A model generated the notes under the pieces. It made no database searches, was not told where the DNA came from, and was given only the letters and a program-made list of their open reading frames with translations. A DNA stretch of 42,071 nt from Paulinella micropora (taxonomy: Eukaryota > Cercozoa > Imbricatea > Euglyphida). Position numbers and translations under genes: made by a program. Shown piece after piece: positions 1 through 8,644 of the stretch. The stretch is from assembly GCA_009731375.1 (NCBI GenBank), contig BJOX01000179.1, forward strand, positions 418,572-460,642. The letters are read 5' to 3'. Each line of letters opens with the position of its first letter. Positions within the stretch are counted from its first letter, which is position 1.

Positions 1-80
1 CCTCTCCCTCCCCCCGTTTTTCCTTCCCCCTCCCCTCTCTCCCCCTCTTCTCTCTCTCTCTCTCTTTTTCTCTTGCTCTC

Positions 81-215
81 TCTTCTTTCTTGCGCGGAAT
101 TTGTCGCCAAATGTGCGTGTGTACGTATTTTCCTGGGAAGAAGAAGGTGCGCCAAAATTGTGCTCCTCCCATCAAAAAAGTTTTTTTCGAGCAAACTTTC
201 TCTCGGGAGAAGGCC
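81..215 (+). repeat. Dispersed intergenic repeat family R1, copy 1
   Basis: This is one of five copies of a repeat of about 130 bp. It starts TTTGTCGCCAAATGTGCGTG, passes a CCCGGGGAAAAGG-like box and ends at a T7 run followed by GGGC and CTCGGGAGAGG. Other copies are at 7701-7830 (+), 18410-18545 (+), 27046-27096 (-, left half only) and 30600-30675 (-, right half only). Most copies adjoin G/C homopolymers. No terminal inverted repeats or protein were recognised. Confidence 0.75.
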
Positions 216-253
216 AGGCCTGCCTTTTTGCTCACAAGTGTTGTGCGCGACCT

Positions 254-359
254 GGCGACCCAGATAGTGTGTGCTGAACGAAGTTGTACACACGCGCCAC
301 GAGCTGCCAGTGGAGCGGGAGCCCTGTTCAATTCGCGCCCACTGCTCCGGCGGGTCGCC
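254..359 (+). ncRNA. Possible three-stem structured RNA
   Basis: Bases 254-261 (GGCGACCC) pair perfectly with 352-359. Inside, 267-274 pairs with 286-293 (8 bp, one G-U), and 308-313 pairs with 339-344 (6 bp). This gives a three-way-junction shape of about 106 nt. It is not a tRNA: no T-loop TTC lies before the 3' arm. Function is unknown and the pairing may be chance in GC-rich DNA. Confidence 0.25.
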
Positions 360-699
360 TCAATACCTCTTCCTAGTTCTCAGTGCTAAGTGTAAAACCA
401 TCGAACTTTAATAAAAATTCTGCTTCATACGTTACTTCCTAACTCATGCTATCGTTCCGAAGCCTGAGAGGCGAGGAATCTGCTGTTTGCGCGGCCGGGG
501 CCTTGCCTGTTGAGCTTTTAATAAAGAAACACCGCCCATTCATCCGCCGCAGGGCTGCGTTTGCACGCGCAAACAAGGGACGGGGAGGGGGGGGGGGGGG
601 GGGGGGGTTGTCNNNNNNNNNNTCTTCCCCCTCCCTCTTGGATCTTAAGTAACAAGACTTGTCAATGAGAGCTTTATCTGCGCCTGCACCCCTCCTGCC

Positions 700-1318
700 A
701 TGACAGACAAACCGGACCCCTCGCGGGGTTTTCGCGGCTTGAATTTGGGTGGAGAAGGAACCCAGGAAGCAGCGGATGATTTCAATGTACGGCCGGACGG
801 AAGGGGTCAGGCCCAAACAGAGCTCGAGAGGTACCGCGGCGCGGCCGAGAAGGGGGAAGCAGCCGCGCAGTACGAGCTCGCCGAGTGTTATCGACATGGC
901 AAAGGCACAGACAATGATGAGGTTAAGGCAGCCAAGTGGTACACCAAAGCGGCCGAGCAAGGGCACGTAGAAGCGCAGTTTCAGCTGGGAAACAGTTACA
1001 GTTTTGGCAAGGGTGTGCCACCCCGCTGGCGCGGGCTGGAATGGAGAAAAGGGGGGGCGCGGGGGGCATGCCCCCCGGCTTGACGAGCACGCCGCCCTGG
1101 CCCTGGGCATCTGTCTGGCCGAGGGCCGAGGCGCAAAGCAGAACCACCGCGAAGCCGTGCGCTGGTATGAACAGGCTGCGCGGCAAGGGAACCCGGAGGC
1201 ACAGGACAGGCTGGCTGCGTGCTATGCCAGAGCTGAGACGAGCCAGGCAACAGTCGGCAACGCTCCAGCTATTTCGCTCGAAGAAGCTCTACCCCCTGGG
1301 AAAAACCAAGAAAGTTAG
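700..1318 (+). pseudogene. Sel1-like repeat protein, interrupted by a GC-rich repeat
   Basis: The frame opens at ATG 700 and encodes Sel1-like (TPR-related) repeats that normally act as protein-interaction scaffolds. One full unit is seen (AAAQYELAECYRHGKG then AKWYTKAAEQGHVEAQ), then the start of another (QLGNSYSFGKG). The frame stops at 1083 inside a GC-rich palindromic repeat (1021-1083). Sel1 sequence resumes in another frame (HAALALGICLAEGRG, then AVRWYEQAARQGNPEAQ) and ends at 1318. The insert replaces about 20 residues of one unit and shifts the frame, so the intact ancestor was longer. Splicing out the insert cannot be excluded but no good splice sites are visible. A TTTTTAATAAAAA signal follows at 1543. 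Confidence 0.8.
1021..1083 (-). repeat. GC-rich palindromic repeat family R2, inside the Sel1 gene
   Basis: On the minus strand it reads GGGGGGCATGCCCCCC, then a C-rich stretch, then CAGCCCGCGCCAGCGGGG: two inverted repeats in tandem. The same architecture recurs five or six times in the Fanzor pseudogene at 19380-21012. It lies inside a coding region and breaks it. In layout it recalls the palindromic GC-rich repeats described from pithovirus/cedratvirus genomes; that comparison is from memory and unverified. Confidence 0.7.
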
Positions 1319-1539
1319 ATGTTTTTTAAAGAGTCAGCAAGTTAAATTTCTAGTTCCCCCACAAAAAATTAAAAGCAAATGTTTTTGGAATTTACGCCAC
1401 AAAGCTGGGCTGGACTCGGCGACGGCGTGGCACCCTCAGACATCTGTAGCTGCCGGCTCCAGATGCTGTGCCAGTCCCTGAGAGAAGCGTCCGTGCCAGA
1501 TTTGTGCTCCCCACCCCCGCTCCCCAGAACAGGTCTGTC

Positions 1540-1560
1540 TAGCTTTTTAATAAAAAAACA
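1540..1560. terminator. Bidirectional polyadenylation-like palindrome
   Basis: AGCTTTTTAATAAAAAAAC lies between the convergent Sel1 and zinc-ribbon genes. The near-palindrome TTTTTAATAAAAA supplies an AATAAA hexamer for the plus strand and an A/T palindrome that reads ATTAAA on the minus strand. Similar signals follow other genes, for example near 36000, 37300 and 30700. Confidence 0.45.
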
Positions 1561-1587
1561 AAACTTTGCTCGATTCAGCTTGGTATT

Positions 1588-2562
1588 CTAGCGCTCGTGG
1601 AAGCTGGACCGATGCAGAATTACGTGCGGGTGCACAGGGGTCTGTCGTTCAAAGTTTTCAATGCTGGGGTCAATATCATAAAGGGGCGGGGCGGCTCGGG
1701 AGTTCTGGAAATATGTAAACTTTAACAGGTTGGTCATAAAAGTACAAGCCTCGTCTGGCATTAGGAGCTTTTGGCGGAGCTTGCTTTCTGTGCTATAATT
1801 TTGGACAATCCAGACAATCGTAAGCCACAAGGTCAGAGCACAAAAAGCAATCTGCTCACGCCGGTGGGCAGGCATGGTGCGAAGGCCGAGCAGCGGGGGC
1901 GTAAACAGGCTCACACAGGGCCGCAGGTAGCCGTGCAAGAGATGGCGCAGCACGCCGTCGGGGCTGTTGCTCAACAAGAAAAAACCGTTCTCCAGGCACT
2001 CGGCGCTCTGAGCAAACATATACCCCTGTTTTTGCATCACGTCAAGCACTTCTTGAGTGAAGAGCTTGTTGTAAGCTAGTGGTTCGACGTCTAGCTGCGC
2101 CCACACAAAAATCCAGAGCTGCTGGCTCGGACGTTGGGTGAGGTCGTACCAGGCCTCCACCATGCGTCGCATGTCCGTCAGGACGTAGGTGTTGCCCTTC
2201 CATTGGCCTTGGCTCAAGCGCATTAACAGGCCCTTGGCTAGTTCAAGCTCCTCTACGTCGGATCGGGCAGATTTGATTTCCTCTGCCACGCAGCGACGTC
2301 GGGCGACGCTCGTTTCCGGCAAGTGGGCGCCCTGATCGGTCCAGAATTGCAAACCCCGGAACTGTTTTTTTCCTTCATGCGACTTTTGCCACTCGATAAG
2401 TACCTCGTCAAATTTGTAGTCCTTGTGTTCAATGGGGTAGGCGCGCGCAAAGCCCTCCGTTTGCCCTGAGCTACCACCCCAGGTCCAGCTCAAATTGATG
2501 GTGTAATGAAAATTGGGGGCCTGGCTCGGGCGTCGACAGCGGGGGCAAAACAGCTTTTTCAT
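1588..2562 (-). CDS. Zinc-ribbon membrane protein of unknown function
   Basis: A 324-residue protein, not recognised as a known family. It begins MKKLFCPRCRRP, a CxxC knuckle that could be half of a zinc ribbon, although no second CxxC is obvious. The central part (about 90-200) is helical and charged. A hydrophobic stretch near residue 240 (IAFCALTLWLTIVWIV) could span a membrane once. The start is chosen because the same ATG and the following 11 codons, together with upstream DNA and the tRNA-Lys gene, are repeated at 11483. That second copy diverges soon after the knuckle, so this appears to be the complete version. Function unknown. Confidence 0.75.
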   Translation of the reverse strand: MKKLFCPRCRRPSQAPNFHYTINLSWTWGGSSGQTEGFARAYPIEHKDYKFDEVLIEWQKSHEGKKQFRGLQFWTDQGAHLPETSVARRRCVAEEIKSARSDVEELELAKGLLMRLSQGQWKGNTYVLTDMRRMVEAWYDLTQRPSQQLWIFVWAQLDVEPLAYNKLFTQEVLDVMQKQGYMFAQSAECLENGFFLLSNSPDGVLRHLLHGYLRPCVSLFTPPLLGLRTMPAHRREQIAFCALTLWLTIVWIVQNYSTESKLRQKLLMPDEACTFMTNLLKFTYFQNSRAAPPLYDIDPSIENFERQTPVHPHVILHRSSFHER

Positions 2563-2667
2563 TTCGCTTAAAAATCTCTCTCTTCTACAGGTCCAATAAC
2601 AATAAATTACTCATGTATTTATGGCTATTTAGTTTTGGAAGAAAAAAAGAAAAAAAAAGAAAGCACA

Positions 2668-2738
2668 GCTCCCTGCGGGGATCGAACCCGCGACTAAATG
2701 GTTAAAAGCCACACACTCTCCCTCTGAGTTAAGGGAGC
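2668..2738 (-). tRNA. tRNA-Lys(TTT), copy 1
   Basis: A complete 71-nt cloverleaf on the minus strand: acceptor GCTCCCT/AGGGAGC (7 bp), D stem ACTC/GAGT, anticodon loop CTTTTAA, variable loop TAGTC, T stem GCGGG/CCCGC with loop TTCGATC. The TTT anticodon indicates lysine. The outermost anticodon-stem pair is T-T. There is no intron and no encoded CCA. An identical gene lies at 11591-11661 within a duplicated block. Confidence 0.95.
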
Positions 2739-2768
2739 GCTTTCGTGCCCCCTACACTCGTCTCTCCC

Positions 2769-2869
2769 CTGAAACCCGCGCCCCCCCCCCCCCCCCCCCC
2801 CCCCTTCCCCCCGGGGGGGGGGGGGGGGNNNNNNNNNNGGGGGGGGGGGGGGGGGAAAACGGGGGGGGG
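2769..2869. repeat. Poly(C)/poly(G) tract with assembly gap
   Basis: Long C then G runs surround a 10-base gap (2829-2838), followed by purine-rich GGAGAAGTGGGGAAGG units to 2930. The block recurs without a gap at 11703-11795 beside the second tRNA-Lys. Proline-rich frames across it are artefacts. Confidence 0.8.
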
Positions 2870-2999
2870 GGGAGAGAAGAGGAGAAGTGGGGAAGGGGGA
2901 AAGGGGAGAAGTGGGGAAGGGGGGGGGACGCCCCCCCCTCTAGTACACTCTTGTCTATAACGTGTGATTTTTAATTCATAACCATACTCGAGCGCGGAT

Positions 3000-3309
3000 T
3001 TGGCGGGAAAGCTAGGCCTCACAAACTTGCAACTCGACACGCAAGTACTTGCCAGGAATCCCCAGCTCCTCAAAGTAGGCAAGCGCATCTGAATCTCCGT
3101 GGCGAGCCCTGGCTAGCGCTGCATGCCGCTCGTCGTATTCTGCCGTACCATGGCGCACCAAGCCACGAGGTAGATAAACAAGTGCCCAAGCGGAAGCTGG
3201 GTGGAATTCAAGGTGTTGGCGGGCAGACGTTGGCAGATTACCTTACTTACTGAGCTGTGGACGCGAGATCCGTTTCACCGTAGAAAACAGCGCCTTGAGC
3301 CGCGCATCG
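3000..3309 (-). pseudogene. C-terminal remnant of a BRO-like gene
   Basis: Minus-strand sequence here matches the C-terminal domain of the BRO-like genes at 11869-12237 and 28500-28906. Shared motifs include the LPLGHLFIYLVA segment and the ELGIPGKYLRV-type end. It is out of frame with the BRO-like frame that stops at 3310. An internal deletion near 3165 removes roughly 110 bp present in the 12050-12140 copy. The frame break just upstream (about 3240) is shared with the unit 2 copy, so it predates the duplication. Confidence 0.75.
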
Positions 3310-3924
3310 TCATCCAGAGGGGTACTGCGCGCCCTCGGGGGCCGCGCCGGGTGCAGCAGAGGCGGCCAGCAACAGTCGTCGACGCTTGCTAGACTCGTTC
3401 TGCTCCTCGAGTCGCGCAATGCGCACTTCCTGGGCCAGGATGACCTGAAACTGCGCCAGACGGCCTGCCTGCTCGGAGATGATTTGCTGTTGTGCCGATA
3501 TAATTTGCTCCTTGTCTGCAATCTGGCAATCCTTGGATTCCAGCAAACGTTCAAGCTGGGAAATCAACTTTGTTTGCAGTGCCACGCACTCTTCCATGGG
3601 CACCACAGCGCTTGAAACTTTGCTGGAATTGCTACAGAGCAGCCCAGCTCGCATGGCGTCTCGATATCTGTTGAGCGCCGCTTTTTCTTCGCACCCCGTA
3701 ATAACACTGATAGCGTCAATAATGGAATATTGATGATCGAGGGTTTGCCTCACAGAGCGTAATTCATCACTATTTATGCCCATGAGTAGTTTGCTTTCTA
3801 GAATGGCATCATTGAGATCTCGGGTGTCACCACTCCGACTGGCTACCGGAGCCACTTGGTCCGAGACAATTGGCTCCTGTGCCACTTGGCTAGAGACAAG
3901 AGCCATGGCTTGCTGCGCGCTCAT
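3310..3924 (-). CDS. BRO/KilA-like regulator, truncated form with coiled coil
   Basis: 204 residues starting MSAQQAM, the N-terminus shared by this gene family. Residues 40-90 hold the N-terminal module (LLMGINSDELRSVRQT, then YSIIDAISVITGC), which resembles the BRO-N/KilA-type DNA-binding modules of large DNA viruses. The second half of that module (the CLQLQDVL segment of the 6391 copy) is absent. The frame passes instead into a long glutamine-rich coiled coil (about 110-180: QLERLLESKDCQIADKEQ, then IISEQAGRLAQ). It stops early compared with the 27381 relative, and its C-terminal domain survives out of frame at 3000-3309. Likely a nuclear regulator or a decaying copy. Confidence 0.7.
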   Translation of the reverse strand: MSAQQAMALVSSQVAQEPIVSDQVAPVASRSGDTRDLNDAILESKLLMGINSDELRSVRQTLDHQYSIIDAISVITGCEEKAALNRYRDAMRAGLLCSNSSKVSSAVVPMEECVALQTKLISQLERLLESKDCQIADKEQIISAQQQIISEQAGRLAQFQVILAQEVRIARLEEQNESSKRRRLLLAASAAPGAAPEGAQYPSG

Positions 3925-3970
3925 GCGGAGTTTACAATTTGTATATTTGTGTATGTGTATACGCAGCGCA
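3925..3970 (-). promoter_or_regulatory. Conserved upstream module of the MSAQQ genes
   Basis: Read on the minus strand, the start codon is preceded by CACAAATATACAAATTGTAAA then CTCCGC. Nearly the same sequence precedes the starts at 4471, 6391 and 14687. Conservation directly upstream of four paralogous starts suggests a promoter plus 5' leader, although recent duplication alone could explain it. Confidence 0.5.
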
Positions 3971-4052
3971 CCACAAGTGGTATTTATTTCCTTATCTCCC
4001 CTCCCCCTCGCTCTTTGCCCCCCCCCCCCCCCCCCCTTCCCCCCCCCCCCCC

Positions 4053-4163
4053 NNNNNNNNNNNNNNNNNNNNNNNNNNNNNNNNNNNNNNNNNNNNNNNN
4101 NNNNNNNNNNNNNNNNNNNNNNNNNNNNNNNNNNNNNNNNNNNNNNNNNNNNNNNNNNNNNNN
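4053..4163. other. Assembly gap (111 N)
   Basis: Unknown sequence, flanked on the left by C homopolymers. Confidence 0.95.
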
Positions 4164-4471
4164 AGCGGAAAAATGAAGTATTTCACGGGAAAATGGGAGG
4201 AGGCACCTTTTTGGTGCTCACTCTTCTTTTTCTCCCGAGACCACTTATTTCTCGCATAATTTTCGTCACAGCCCAAAATAGCGCTAATGGCATCTGTAAC
4301 CGAGTAGAAATTGTCGGCAGTTTTTCGTACAGAGCGTAACTCATTACTTTGGATGCCCATGAGGACCTTATTCTCTAGGAGCGCGTCATTCTTGTCTCGG
4401 GTGTCACCAATCCGAATGGCTACCGGAGCAACTTGGCCAGAAACAAGAGCCATGGCTTGCTGCGCGCTCAT
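4164..4471 (-). CDS. BRO/KilA-like regulator, N-terminal part (runs into gap)
   Basis: Starts MSAQQAM at 4471 and reads about 100 residues: an acidic leader, LLENKVLMGIQSNELRSVRK, then YSVTDAISAILGCDENYARNKWSRE, and the KYFIFP strand before the assembly gap (4053-4163). This is the N-terminal module of the same family as the neighbours at 3924 and 6391, and it keeps the KWSREKKK element lost from 3924. What follows the gap is poly(C), so the C-terminus is missing or unassembled. It sits tail-to-head between two relatives on the same strand. Confidence 0.65.
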
Positions 4472-4871
4472 GCGGAGTTTTGTGAGTATATGTTTGTGTA
4501 TGTATCACGTAGCGCACCACAAGTTATTACATTTTCTCTACCTCCCCTCTCCCCCCGCCCGCAACACACAGCGAGAGGAGAGGGGGAAAAAGCATGGGCA
4601 GGGAGGGGGGGGGATACCCCCCCCCCACCTCAGCTCGTGCGAATCAACCCCCCCCCCCCTTATTAACTCTGTGCTATGTCTATAATTGGATTTTTAATTA
4701 GTAACCAAGCTCGAGCGAAGTCGGGCGGGCGAGATAACAAAAAGGGGGCAAGACAGAAGGCTTTAATTAAAAAACTCACAGCAAGGATTTCTCTTGTTGC
4801 TAAGACTAGCAACAGAGCCGCGACATGGGAATACAAAAAGAATCCCTAGCACAGCCAATGCATTTTTTTCG

Positions 4872-5288
4872 TCACCACATGTCAAGGTCGTGCAAATCCA
4901 TGTTGTTGAGTACTTTCTTGCGCACGTATTGCGCAAACAGCAACGCATGGCGTGCGGCCGCGAGCGAAATGTATTGCGCCTTGCACGCAGTCCACCACCC
5001 AGAAAATTCCGAATTAAACACGGCTGGCATGATGACATAGTTGCGGGGGTGGTCTAACCCACCGACCGAGGCAGGGATGATGTGATCAATGTGCCACGCC
5101 AGTTTCCGTCGGCCCTTGGAATCAAAATAATCGCGCAGCAAGGGATTCTTTTTGTTTTTCTTAATCCACTGGCGTACGCGACCTCGTGACATGAAGTGTT
5201 TGGTATTAGTGAGAGGCTTTACGAAACCAAGGTAAAGCGGGGGAACGCCAATCTCTGACTTTTTGTAAAGCGATTTCATCTTTCTCAT
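4872..5288 (-). pseudogene. HNH nuclease domain severed from its BRO-like N-terminus (copy 1)
   Basis: 138 residues carrying a complete HNH-type domain: YLGFVKPLTNTKHFMSR, then LRDYFDSKGRRKLAWHIDHII, the PASVGGLDHPRNY stretch and a C-terminal helix (YISLAAARHALLFAQYVRKK). HxDHIIP...GG.DHP.N is the metal-finger signature; such domains cut or nick DNA. In the copies at 13171-14687 and 29365-30504 this domain is the C-terminus of a BRO-like protein. Here a deletion of about 60 bp upstream shifts the frame, so the N-terminal part (5285-6391) stops just as this frame begins. It could still be translated from its own ATG at 5288. Confidence 0.8.
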
Positions 5289-6391
5289 GATCGCCCGGAG
5301 GACGCGTTTGCCTTGTGGGCTCGAAATATCTTCTTCTTCCCAGCTGTGCAGGTCATGTTGTCTTGTCCCGCATCTATCTTGCGGCGCTTGGGTGCGCTTT
5401 CCATATCTTCTGCTCTGTGGCGCTTTGGTGCATCATGCTCCTCCGGAGTGCTTGCAACTGATTGCTTGCACGTTGCTGCGACGGCCTTGCTTGCGTCTGG
5501 CTCGGCTGCAGGCTGTGCGGAGGCCTGGACTGCTTGGGGCTGGCGCGCATCAGACATAGGGAGCTGAGATACAATCAATGCATCAGGCACCAACTCGGCG
5601 GGCTGGGCTGGCTGTGCGTGCACGTGTGCCTGCAGACTTATGCCTGGCTGAGCCGCCCCCGAAATCCCCATGGCTTGTTGTTTGTCTATCTCTTTCGTGT
5701 AGGTAGCTCTTGATTTTGGTGCATGCAATGACACGTCTGGGTGCCCAGATGCTGTTGACTCTGTTTGCACGGGCGTGGCTTGGGGGTTTGGTTCCGGTGC
5801 CGGAAGCAGCTTGGCTCGCGTGGAAGGGAGCTTGGTCGACGAATCGGACGCCAGTAACTCCTTGCGCTTGGGCATCAACTGTTCCATGTCCTTCCCAGAC
5901 TCCCATACCTGCCGGCGCAGCGGCAACGCCGATTCCAGTGCTGCACACCCCAACACGGCGCGATGTGCCAGGTTCGATATTTCCTTGTTCAGGTCACGCG
6001 ATCGTTTGTTTCTTTTGAACGAGCTGAGTATGGCTAATACGTCTTGCAACTGAAGACACGGGGTCGAGCGCGATTCACCCTCGACTGCTTCCTCGGCTTC
6101 GCCAGTCCTTTGTACAAAAGTAAAATACTTTATGCAGAGGTGCTCATTCTTTTTTTTCTCTCGCGACCACTTGCTCCGTGCACTGGAGTCGCTACAACCG
6201 ATGAAAACCGAAATTGCATCGGTAATGGAATATAAATTGCCGGGTGCTTGTCTTATAGTAGACAATTCTTCTTTGGTGAGCCCCATGAGAATCTTATTCT
6301 CTTGCACCACATCTGCCGGATTGCTAACTTGTGCTTCGGCCACCGAACCCGGGGCATGCTCCGTAAGAATCATGGCTTGCTGCGCGCTCAT
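5285..6391 (-). pseudogene. BRO/KilA-like N-terminal part of a BRO-HNH protein (copy 1)
   Basis: 368 residues from MSAQQAM (6391); the longer frame from 6421 is rejected because all paralogues start here. Order: variable leader; VVQENKILMGLTKEELSTIRQ; NLYSITDAISVFIGCSDSS; KWSREKKK; IKYFTF; CLQLQDVLAILSSF; RAVLGCAALESALPLRR. A long Ala/Pro/Gln-rich linker (about 170-320) follows, with basic clusters (KRHR, KRRKID) that look like nuclear localisation signals. After KRRKIDA it departs from copy 2 because about 60 bp are missing; it then reads out of frame to a stop at 5285. The HNH domain follows in another frame (4872-5288). Confidence 0.75.
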
Positions 6392-6430
6392 GCGGAGTTT
6401 ACAATTTGTATGTTTGTGCAAGCGTGTACG
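6392..6430 (-). promoter_or_regulatory. Conserved upstream module of the MSAQQ genes (copy at 6391)
   Basis: On the minus strand GCACAAACATACAAATTGT then AAACTCCGC directly precedes the ATG, matching the module upstream of 3924 and 14687. The match to 14687 continues further upstream (CGTGTACACGCTTGCAC) because that block is duplicated. Confidence 0.5.
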
Positions 6431-6556
6431 CGGAACGCTATCAGGGGTATTATTTTCTTCTCGTCTCCTCCCCCCCCCTCCTCCTTTCCTGACAACAACT
6501 TCGGGAGGGGGGAGGGAGGGGAGCTACTTCCCCCCCCCCGGGGGGGGGATAGCTAT

Positions 6557-7222
6557 NNNNNNNNNNNNNNNNNNNNNNNNNNNNNNNNNNNNNNNNNNNN
6601 NNNNNNNNNNNNNNNNNNNNNNNNNNNNNNNNNNNNNNNNNNNNNNNNNNNNNNNNNNNNNNNNNNNNNNNNNNNNNNNNNNNNNNNNNNNNNNNNNNNN
6701 NNNNNNNNNNNNNNNNNNNNNNNNNNNNNNNNNNNNNNNNNNNNNNNNNNNNNNNNNNNNNNNNNNNNNNNNNNNNNNNNNNNNNNNNNNNNNNNNNNNN
6801 NNNNNNNNNNNNNNNNNNNNNNNNNNNNNNNNNNNNNNNNNNNNNNNNNNNNNNNNNNNNNNNNNNNNNNNNNNNNNNNNNNNNNNNNNNNNNNNNNNNN
6901 NNNNNNNNNNNNNNNNNNNNNNNNNNNNNNNNNNNNNNNNNNNNNNNNNNNNNNNNNNNNNNNNNNNNNNNNNNNNNNNNNNNNNNNNNNNNNNNNNNNN
7001 NNNNNNNNNNNNNNNNNNNNNNNNNNNNNNNNNNNNNNNNNNNNNNNNNNNNNNNNNNNNNNNNNNNNNNNNNNNNNNNNNNNNNNNNNNNNNNNNNNNN
7101 NNNNNNNNNNNNNNNNNNNNNNNNNNNNNNNNNNNNNNNNNNNNNNNNNNNNNNNNNNNNNNNNNNNNNNNNNNNNNNNNNNNNNNNNNNNNNNNNNNNN
7201 NNNNNNNNNNNNNNNNNNNNNN
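6557..7222. other. Assembly gap (666 N)
   Basis: Unknown sequence. The left flank has a C10-G9 palindrome (6531-6548), the right flank GGGGCGCC followed by a C run. Confidence 0.95.
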
Positions 7223-7229
7223 GGGGCGC

Positions 7230-7569
7230 CCCCCCCCCCCCTTTTTTTTGTACTCCCCCGCCTCGTTGCGTTCGCGAGCCTTTCACAAAATCCCGCGCGC
7301 CCTAGTAGTACTACATCTCTCTTTGCACAAATCAATGTCACTGTTCGACTTGGAGATCCAGAAGCCGCCACAAGTGCGGGGCTTCCTCGATCGACTGCAG
7401 ATCTCGTTCTGCTTTTTGCTGTTTGTGCTGCTAAGCTCTTCTATTTTGGTTATCTACTACGTCGAGTACGGCGGGCGCTACTACGAGCTTCAAGACGAAT
7501 GGCGGGACGGCTGCCAGCTGCAGCGCTCCGGTGAATTCGAGCTTGAGACTTCTTACGATCCAGTGTCTG
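7230..7569 (+). pseudogene. 5' fragment of a small membrane protein (duplicate of 22956)
   Basis: From the upstream leader to 7569 this is nearly identical to 22862-23190. The frame starts at ATG 7335 (MSLFDLEIQKPPQVRGFL), contains the membrane span LLFVLLSSSILVIYYVEY and follows the intact gene to SYDPVS. It then runs into purine/pyrimidine simple sequence and a dispersed R1 repeat (7701-7830). About half of the 152-residue protein is therefore missing. The frame stays open far downstream only because the inserted simple sequence has few stops. Confidence 0.85.
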
Positions 7570-7669
7570 GGAGAGAAGGGGTGGGAGAGAAGAGAAGTGG
7601 GGAGGGGGGCGCCCGCTCTCCCGTTTCCCACCCCCTCTCCCCCTCCCCTCTCCCCCTCCTCTCCCCCTT

Positions 7670-7701
<32 letters not shown>

Positions 7702-7980
7702 TCTTTCTTGCGTGGAATTTGTCGCCAAATGTGCAGATGTGCGTATTTCCCGGGGAAAAGGAACGTGCGCCAGAATTGTGCTCTACCAATCAAAAAGTTT
7801 TTTTCGGGCGCCCTTCCCCGAGAGAGAGGCAGGGGGGGGAGGGGGACAACGGGGGAGAGGGGGGAGGGGGAGGGAGGGAAGGGGAGGGGAAAACGGGGGA
7901 GGGGCGAACGGGGAAGGAAAGGAGGGGGGCGGGGCAAACACAACCTTCCCCTCCCCCCCCCCCCCCCCCNNNNNNNNNNA
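7570..7980. repeat. Simple sequence plus R1 repeat copy 2
   Basis: GAGAGAAGTGGGG units, C/T tracts and a TC microsatellite precede R1 copy 2 (7701-7830, +). Purine-rich GGGAGGGG sequence and a 10-base gap (7970-7979) follow. This material replaces the 3' half of the membrane protein begun at 7335. Confidence 0.7.
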
Positions 7981-8043
7981 AGATGGGCTGTGTTCCAAAG
8001 TTGCGGTAAAAGAAAAAATAGAACAAAACGGGAGGGGCTGCAA

Positions 8044-8562
8044 ATGACAGCGAGTGCCAAGACTGTCAGTGCCGCCTCGCTAACGCTGACTGCGCCAGAG
8101 CATGGCGCAGACGGCTTTTTGCAGCTAAGCCTGCGCGAGGCAGGCCACTGTCTAGAGGTTGAAGCAACGACCCGAGAAGGCGGCGCTCGTACCGACAGCA
8201 GCGAGCCCGGTGCGCAGGCCCGTTGGCAGGGCAGCATTCGAGCTGAGGGCGACGTGGACGAAGACGAGTTGCGCGCCGCGGTCGCTTCGCTGAGCTCGGG
8301 TCTCCTGCTTGGGATGTCTCACGTCCAGAAGGCAGCCCAGCACAGACAAAAAACGCTCGACTGTTATGGCTATGACTTACTAGGCAACGGCGAAGCACTG
8401 CGGCTGCGGCCTTGCAAGGAGCCAGCCAAAGGGTTCGTCCTGGTCTGGGCTGGTCTCCGCGTGACTTTGCGCCCACAGACACGTGAAGGCGAGGCGCGGG
8501 TACATTTTCTGCAAAGAAACGATAAAAACCAGACAAGAGTCTTTTATTGCCTGTGTTCTTAG
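8044..8562 (+). CDS. Hypothetical protein
   Basis: 172 residues from ATG 8044, not recognised. The sequence looks beta-rich at first (SLTLTAPEHGADGFLQLSLRE, then HCLEVEATT), with an acidic centre (RAEGDVDEDELRAAVASLS) and a later FVLVWAGLRVTLR strand. No signal peptide or membrane span is evident. The start is the first ATG after the repeat; the long open stretch before it is repeat. The C-terminus (NDKNQTRVFYCLCS) lies in an A-rich stretch and may be displaced by a frameshift, since coiled-coil-like ELAELRLEVARLRP continues just downstream in another frame. Confidence 0.5.
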   Translation: MTASAKTVSAASLTLTAPEHGADGFLQLSLREAGHCLEVEATTREGGARTDSSEPGAQARWQGSIRAEGDVDEDELRAAVASLSSGLLLGMSHVQKAAQHRQKTLDCYGYDLLGNGEALRLRPCKEPAKGFVLVWAGLRVTLRPQTREGEARVHFLQRNDKNQTRVFYCLCS

Positions 8563-8644
8563 GAGCTAGCTGAACTGCGCCTGGAGGTAGCGCGCCTGCG
8601 CCCTGCAGGAGAGACTGCCTGAGGTCTACGTGCTGGACGCGAAA

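Larger units (their letters stand above)
1..620. other. Intergenic low-complexity and repeat region
   Basis: A pyrimidine-rich tract (1-85) with a TC microsatellite is followed by a dispersed repeat (81-215), a hairpin-rich stretch (254-359) and a second repeat (about 460-530) ending in a TTTTAATAAAG polyadenylation-like signal. A G homopolymer and a 10-base assembly gap close it. Open frames here run through repeat sequence and do not look like genes. Confidence 0.6.

Noticed and set aside
254-359. tRNA-like acceptor pairing
   Set aside because: The 8-bp closing stem looks like an acceptor arm, but there is no T-loop TTC motif before the 3' strand and no standard D or anticodon arm spacing.
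2729-3088. Proline- or glycine-rich frames across C/G homopolymers and gaps (also at 12739, 13992, 36049 and elsewhere)
   Set aside because: They arise from homopolymers and runs of N and have no independent coding signal.
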